Shown here in pieces: positions 60,401 through 64,000 of a stretch of DNA of 64,000 nucleotides. How positions within the stretch are numbered: position 1 is the stretch's first letter; every line of letters begins with the position of its first letter. A program made the translations under genes and the position numbers. The notes beneath the pieces are model-generated. The model was not told where the DNA came from and made no database searches. It saw only the letters and a list, made by a program, of their open reading frames with translations. Location: assembly GCA_016208975.1 (NCBI GenBank), contig JACQXA010000001.1, positions 62,001-126,000 on the forward strand. Direction: 5' to 3'. Source of the stretch: Nitrospinota bacterium. GTDB taxonomy: Bacteria > Nitrospinota_A > UBA7883 > JACRLM01.

Positions 60401-60828
60401 ATATCAGATAGGAGCCTGCGCGGAATCCACAACAGTACATAGATGGATAGATACATGGTGTGTATTATATCAGATAGGAGCCTGCGCGGAATCCACAACC
60501 AGCGTTGCTTCTTTGCCCATCCCCGTCATATTATATCAGATAGGAGCCTGCGCGGAATCCACAACCGGTGTCCCCTAACTGCATGGCTTTCTCGGATTAT
60601 ATCAGATAGGAGCCTGCGCGGAATCCACAACAGCTGTAGATGGATAGATACATGGTGTGTCATTATATCAGATAGGAGCCTGCGCGGAATCCACAACTTG
60701 TTTGCGGCGGATGTCAATTTTTTTATTATTATATCAGATAGGAGCCTGCGCGGAATCCACAACCTCTACCGAATCACCGGATACTCTGCATAATTATATC
60801 AGATAGGAGCCTGCGCGGAATCCACAAC
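60398..60828 (-). CRISPR. CRISPR array, seven 36-bp repeats and six spacers
   Basis: Seven identical repeats start at 60398, 60464, 60530, 60596, 60662, 60728 and 60793; the spacers are 30, 30, 30, 30, 30 and 29 bases. On the minus strand the repeat starts GTTGTGGATTCC and ends TCTGATATAAT, like the Neisseria type II-C repeat, and the tracrRNA anti-repeat pairs with this strand, so crRNAs are transcribed opposite to the cas genes. TGATATAAT is an extended -10 promoter in every repeat. Spacers 1 and 4 share 24 bases. All repeats are intact, with no decayed end. Confidence 0.98.
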
Positions 60829-60832
60829 GGCT

Positions 60833-60892
60833 TTATGTTTCCCCGGAACCTAAAGGCCCCGGGAAAACATAAACCGGGGTCAGGGACCCCGG
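60833..60892 (+). other. Two hairpins beyond the distal end of the array
   Basis: TTATGTTT-CCCCGG pairs with CCGGGAAAACATAA (60833-60872), and CCGGGGTC-AGG-GACCCCGG (60874-60892) is a perfect 8-bp stem. This side is upstream of the array in the direction of crRNA transcription; no clear leader motif is visible. Confidence 0.5.
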
Positions 60893-60944
60893 CAGAGCAG
60901 GTTACGGAGCTGTTTAGCATTTGAGGGCAGGGGAGGGGGGAAAC

Positions 60945-61094
60945 GGTGGTGTCTCAGTTTGAATCTCAAATAATAGACAGATCCTTCACTTCGCTTGCGC
61001 TTCGCTCAAGATGACAATGTTATCAACGGCTTTTATATTGTCATTCTGAGCGTAAGTGAAGAATCTCCCCTGTACTTTCAAACTGAGACACTCC
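60945..61094 (+). mobile_element. MITE-like element, copy D
   Basis: A 150-bp element in the same orientation as copies B and C and nearly identical to C. It is flanked by GGGGAAAC and TAGGAAAC, an 8-bp duplication with 6 of 8 matches. It lies between the CRISPR array and miaB. Confidence 0.88.
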
Positions 61095-61157
61095 TAGGAA
61101 ACGGGGAGTTGTCCGCCCAAGGGGTCTCTCATGTTAAAATTAAAAATTTAGCTAAAC

Positions 61158-62471
61158 ATGACCCATAAGAAAAAACTGGCGATAATCACCTTGGGGTGCC
61201 AGATGAACCGGCACGATTCGGAATGGCTGGCGGGCGCCCTGGCGGATGAGTACGAATATACGGAAAACGAGACTCAGGCCGATTTCCTGGTGGTGAACAC
61301 CTGCGCCGTAAGGGACAAGGCGGAGGCCAAATTCTTCTCGCTCATGGGGCGGTTGCGTCCATTGAAACACCAAAATAAAAACCTTGTGGTGGGCGTGGCC
61401 GGGTGCATCGCCCAGGAGCGTGGCGAGGCGCTGGTGCGGCGCGAACCTATCATAGACCTGGTTTTTGGCACCCGGGCGGTTCACAAAGTCCCCTCCATGC
61501 TCAAACAGTTCGAGGAGACAGGCCGCCCCCAGGTGGACACGTCTTCGGAGTCCGCTTTTGACGAGTTTCCCATGCGGCGGGAATCTTCCATCTCCGCCTG
61601 GGTGGCCATCATGCGCGGGTGTAACAACGCCTGTTCATACTGCATCGTCCCTCAAACCCGTGGCCCGGAAGAAAGCAGGCCGGTGGAAAGCATTTTGAAT
61701 GAAGTACGGAACCTTGCGGAGAAAGGCTACAAAGAGATAACCCTGCTGGGGCAGAACGTGAACAGCTACGGAATGAACCTTTCGCCCCGGGCAACTTTTC
61801 CGGAACTTCTCCGGCGGATTCACGCTGTCTGTGGTGATATGAGGATCAGGTTCGTCACCAGCCACCCAAAAGACATGAGCGACGAGCTGATATCCGCCAT
61901 GGCGGAGTTACCGGGGATTTGCCCTTCCATGCATCTGCCTATCCAGTCCGGATCGGACAGGATATTGAGCCTGATGAACCGGAACTACACCGCCGCCCAT
62001 TATTTCGACAGGGTGGAAAAGCTTAAAGCCAAAGTGCCCGATTTATCCATAACTACCGATATTATTGTGGGTTTCCCCGGTGAAGCTGAAAGCGATTTCG
62101 AGCAAACCGTTCAAGCGGTTTTACAAGCCCGGTACGACAACATATATTTATTCAAATATTCGCCAAGACCCGGAACGGAAGCGGAGAAACTAATGGACAG
62201 GGTGGATCCGGTAGTGGCGCAAACCCGGTTCGACCGGATTTTGGTCATGCAAAAGCGCATAACCAAAGAACGGTTCAAGGAAATGACAGGCAGGGATTCG
62301 GAGCTGTTGGTGGAAGGGCCAAGTAAACGGGATCCGGCGCGGTATTGCGGAAGGAACCCGCAAAACATGATGGTGAATTTCGGCTCGGACAAGGATTTAA
62401 CCGGCCGATTTGTTCATGTTAAGATAACTGGAAGCGGACAGCATAGCCTGGAAGGCAAGTTGGCCGGCTGA
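61158..62471 (+). CDS. miaB: tRNA-2-methylthio-N6-dimethylallyladenosine synthase
   Basis: A 437-residue radical-SAM methylthiotransferase that adds the methylthio group to isopentenyl-A37 of tRNAs reading U-starting codons. The N-terminal UPF0004 domain has C14 (TLGCQMN), C50 (NTCAVRD) and a third Cys in VAGCIAQ binding one [4Fe-4S] cluster; the radical-SAM motif is CNNACSYC (CxxxCxxC), followed by PQTRGPEESR. The C-terminal TRAM domain (ELLVEGPSKRDPARYCGRNPQNMMVNF, LTGRFVHVKITGSGQHSLEG) is complete. The bifunctional-nuclease gene follows 23 bases downstream, as in other genomes. Confidence 0.96.
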   Translation: MTHKKKLAIITLGCQMNRHDSEWLAGALADEYEYTENETQADFLVVNTCAVRDKAEAKFFSLMGRLRPLKHQNKNLVVGVAGCIAQERGEALVRREPIIDLVFGTRAVHKVPSMLKQFEETGRPQVDTSSESAFDEFPMRRESSISAWVAIMRGCNNACSYCIVPQTRGPEESRPVESILNEVRNLAEKGYKEITLLGQNVNSYGMNLSPRATFPELLRRIHAVCGDMRIRFVTSHPKDMSDELISAMAELPGICPSMHLPIQSGSDRILSLMNRNYTAAHYFDRVEKLKAKVPDLSITTDIIVGFPGEAESDFEQTVQAVLQARYDNIYLFKYSPRPGTEAEKLMDRVDPVVAQTRFDRILVMQKRITKERFKEMTGRDSELLVEGPSKRDPARYCGRNPQNMMVNFGSDKDLTGRFVHVKITGSGQHSLEGKLAG

Positions 62472-62494
62472 TTTAACTCCAATAAAGGCCGCGC

Positions 62495-63004
62495 ATGAGC
62501 GAACGCAAAGACATAGTCGAGATGAAGGTGGAAGGGCTGGTATTCGACCCTGTCACCAACACCCCCATAATTATTCTCAAGGATTCGGGCGGGGCAAAAT
62601 CCCTGCCTATATGGGTTGGCTATCCTGAAGCCACGGCCATAGCGCTGGAGATGGAGTCTGTGGCCACGCCACGGCCCATGACGCACGACCTTATCAAAAA
62701 CCTTTTGGGTTCGCTGAAAGCCAAGGTGAACCACATCACCGTGTGCGACCTGAAGAACAACACGTTCTACGCCATCATAAACATCACTATTAATGGCAAT
62801 ACTCTGGAGGTGGATTCGCGCCCGTCGGACGCCATAGCGGTAGCCTTGCGGGTGAAAGCGCCCATATACGTTTCCAACAGCGTTCTGGAAAACGCAAAGA
62901 CCATGGAAAACGCCGCTACGGCGCCGGAACCGGAAGATGAGGAAGCGTTCAAAAAATGGCTACACAACGCCAAACCATCGGACTTCGGAAGTATAGACCA
63001 ATAA
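62495..63004 (+). CDS. Bifunctional nuclease (BFN domain) family protein
   Basis: A 169-residue protein of the BFN/DUF151 family; a plant member has been reported to have DNase and RNase activity, but the role in bacteria is not settled. The conserved core is VEGLVFDPVTNTPIIILKD, LPIWVGYPEATAIALEMESVATPRPMTHDLI, and VDSRPSDAIAVALRVKAPIYVS. A short acidic C-terminal tail follows. No signal peptide. The tight spacing after miaB suggests one transcript. The ATG at 62495 is the only sensible start. Confidence 0.88.
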   Translation: MSERKDIVEMKVEGLVFDPVTNTPIIILKDSGGAKSLPIWVGYPEATAIALEMESVATPRPMTHDLIKNLLGSLKAKVNHITVCDLKNNTFYAIINITINGNTLEVDSRPSDAIAVALRVKAPIYVSNSVLENAKTMENAATAPEPEDEEAFKKWLHNAKPSDFGSIDQ

Positions 63005-63020
63005 TTCCCCGCGAGAGGGT

Positions 63021-63329
63021 TTAAACCTTCTCCGCGTCCAGGCTTACCACGGCTTCGTTACCCGCCACTTCCGCGCTGTGCAGTTCCATGGCGGGCACAA
63101 AAATGGCCTCGCCGGTGGTGAGGATAACGGAGTTCCCGCCCATGGTGAATTTAAAATGGCCCGAAACCACTGCGGCCATTTTGTCGTAATGATGAATGTG
63201 GGGCGGGAAAACAAGGCCGGGAGGGTAAACATATTCCACCGGCGCGAATCCCAGGCTGACGAGTTTTGTTTTTAACGAGTCTTTGGAAAAAGGGCCGTCT
63301 TCCCTCTCATCCCAGCGGAGGATATTCAT
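63021..63329 (-). CDS. Small cupin-domain protein
   Basis: A 102-residue single-domain cupin. Motif 1 is VFPPHIHHYDKMAAVVSGHFKFTMGG, with the histidines that would hold a metal, and motif 2 is GEAIFVPAMELHSAEV with a further His. Such small cupins are binding or isomerase domains of varied function; the ligand is not evident. It follows 24 bases after the membrane protein gene on the same strand and may be co-transcribed with it. It converges on the bifunctional-nuclease gene. Confidence 0.8.
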   Translation of the reverse strand: MNILRWDEREDGPFSKDSLKTKLVSLGFAPVEYVYPPGLVFPPHIHHYDKMAAVVSGHFKFTMGGNSVILTTGEAIFVPAMELHSAEVAGNEAVVSLDAEKV

Positions 63330-63353
63330 CAGCAGGGCAGGGGGGGGGAAGGT

Positions 63354-63680
63354 TTAGTCCCCCAGCAGTTTGGTCCAGATAAACCAGCCCGCCACCAGGA
63401 AAAACGCCACCATAGCCATCAGGAAAGGCCCCGTGGCGGTGATGTTATCGTTTTTCAGGATGATTACCGTGATAAAAAGATAAGCCACAGCTGGAACATA
63501 AAGCAGAAGCTGTTGCCCGATATAGGCGGTCTTGTTATAGCTTATCAGACCGATGATTATTATTACCGGAACCAGCACATAAGGATTCACTATCAGGTCA
63601 TTCACGGTTATGGTGGTAAAAAACACCATAAGAGCTTCAAAATCGAAGGAATCAACGAAAGATCTTAACTGGTCGTACAT
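63354..63680 (-). CDS. Hypothetical three-helix membrane protein
   Basis: A 108-residue protein I do not recognise. It has three hydrophobic segments (about 33-48 YVLVPVIIIIGLISY, 54-75 LLLYVPAVAYLFITVIIL and 84-103 FLMAMVAFFLVAGWFIWT) and an acidic, aromatic N terminus with no signal peptide. It is the first of two genes on this strand, with the cupin gene 24 bases downstream. Probably an inner-membrane protein; no function is proposed. Confidence 0.65.
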   Translation of the reverse strand: MYDQLRSFVDSFDFEALMVFFTTITVNDLIVNPYVLVPVIIIIGLISYNKTAYIGQQLLLYVPAVAYLFITVIILKNDNITATGPFLMAMVAFFLVAGWFIWTKLLGD

Positions 63681-63869
63681 TATTGAGCCCCGATAGCCGG
63701 TTTATTTAAAATTACGATAAATGGTTTCAATGAGTTTTGTCAATAGCGCCCTTCGGGATTAAAGCACAAAACAAACAGCCTATACTTGACAAGTGTTATG
63801 CTAGAATGGCTCCAGCGAGCCAGGGAACACCGCTTTATTTTGTAACATTTATTCGCTCCGGAGGCTTTT

Positions 63870-64000
63870 GTGGCCCAGATCCTAGTAGTTGACGATTCCG
63901 CGTTTCAAAGATCCATTTTGAAAAAAGTCATCGAATCCGCCGGGCATTCGGTTATAGAGGCGCCCAACGGCAGGGAAGGTATAGAAAAGGCCACGGCCTT
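63870..64000 (+). CDS. Response regulator receiver domain, 3' end outside window
   Basis: The first 43 residues of a CheY-like receiver domain: the frame reads MAQILVVDDSAFQRSILKKV and continues GHSVIEAPNGREGIEKATA, with the acidic pair DD of the phosphorylation pocket and the DDSAFQRS segment typical of chemotaxis-type receivers. The GTG at 63870 has GGAG six bases upstream. Phosphoacceptor Asp and the output domain lie outside the window, so whether it is a stand-alone CheY or a longer regulator is open. Confidence 0.85.
   Translation, partial: MAQILVVDDSAFQRSILKKVIESAGHSVIEAPNGREGIEKATA

Noticed and set aside
60443-60793. ORF of 116 codons across the CRISPR array, and a mirror ORF at 60526-60762
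   Set aside because: The translation is the same 12-residue block repeated, produced by the CRISPR repeats with 66-base period; not a protein.
63786-63807. TTGACA and TAGAAT in front of the response regulator
   Set aside because: The spacing is ten bases, too short for a sigma-70 promoter.

Overview
The window is a chromosomal segment of roughly 57-60 % G+C by eye from a Gram-negative bacterium. RND/TolC efflux, an OprB-type porin, several lipoproteins and an NlpD-like LysM/M23 protein all require an outer membrane. The isoprenoid (ispF), NAD (nadA) and translation genes are bacterial. The organism handles oxygen, peroxide and probably nitric oxide at low O2 (Fe/Mn superoxide dismutase, rubrerythrins, tandem hemerythrins on a chemoreceptor, Crp/Fnr regulator, heme-copper-oxidase-like fragments). 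A split archaeal-type glutamate synthase, rubrerythrin-DUF3501 and siroheme proteins resemble deltaproteobacterial or Nitrospinota-like genomes, but I cannot place it in a genus.

Layout. 1-6.3 kb: end of a superoxide dismutase, a class III nucleotide cyclase, rubrerythrin plus DUF3501, and a FIST sensor coupled to a PAS histidine kinase. 6.4-12.7 kb: phhB and the run ispF-gltX-cysS-rlmB, an eight-cysteine exported protein and nadA. 12.8-16.3 kb: envelope hydrolase, LOG-like protein, ferritin-like protein, dGTPase and thioredoxin-like ferredoxin. 16.7-21.3 kb: two membrane-anchored alkaline-phosphatase-superfamily enzymes. 21.3-23.1 kb: Crp/Fnr regulator divergent from a heme-copper-oxidase/DUF1858 fusion, with an FNR-like box between them. 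23.4-28.9 kb: four-gene glutamate synthase. 28.9-35.3 kb: chemoreceptor with two hemerythrins, porin, small oxidase-like and siroheme proteins. 35.7-43.9 kb: thioredoxin, J-like/HTH protein, MinD-like ATPase, deoxyhypusine-synthase-like protein, an 893-residue coiled coil, metF. 44.1-46.3 kb: tRNA-Val, infC (AUU start), rpmI, rplT, zapB-like, zapA. 48.0-55.8 kb: DUF2892-thioredoxin-TolC-adaptor-RND-small protein operon with a sigma-54 promoter and an upstream palindrome beside a sigma-54 activator gene. 55.8-60.9 kb: type II-C CRISPR-Cas (tracrRNA, cas9, cas1, cas2, seven repeats). 61.2-64.0 kb: miaB, bifunctional nuclease, cupin, membrane protein and the start of a response regulator.

Three repeat families are scattered between genes: a roughly 151-bp MITE with terminal inverted repeats and 8-bp target duplications (four copies), REP-like palindromes (fourteen units, several paired as in BIMEs), and a 21-bp GC-rich palindrome (three copies). 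The leader and first codons of ispF are duplicated in front of phhB.

The points most worth following are the sigma-54-controlled thioredoxin/RND locus, the CRISPR locus whose repeats each end in an extended -10 promoter, the MITE family, and the oxidase/redox-disulfide fusion facing an Fnr-type regulator. All functional calls are by reading; no database search was run.
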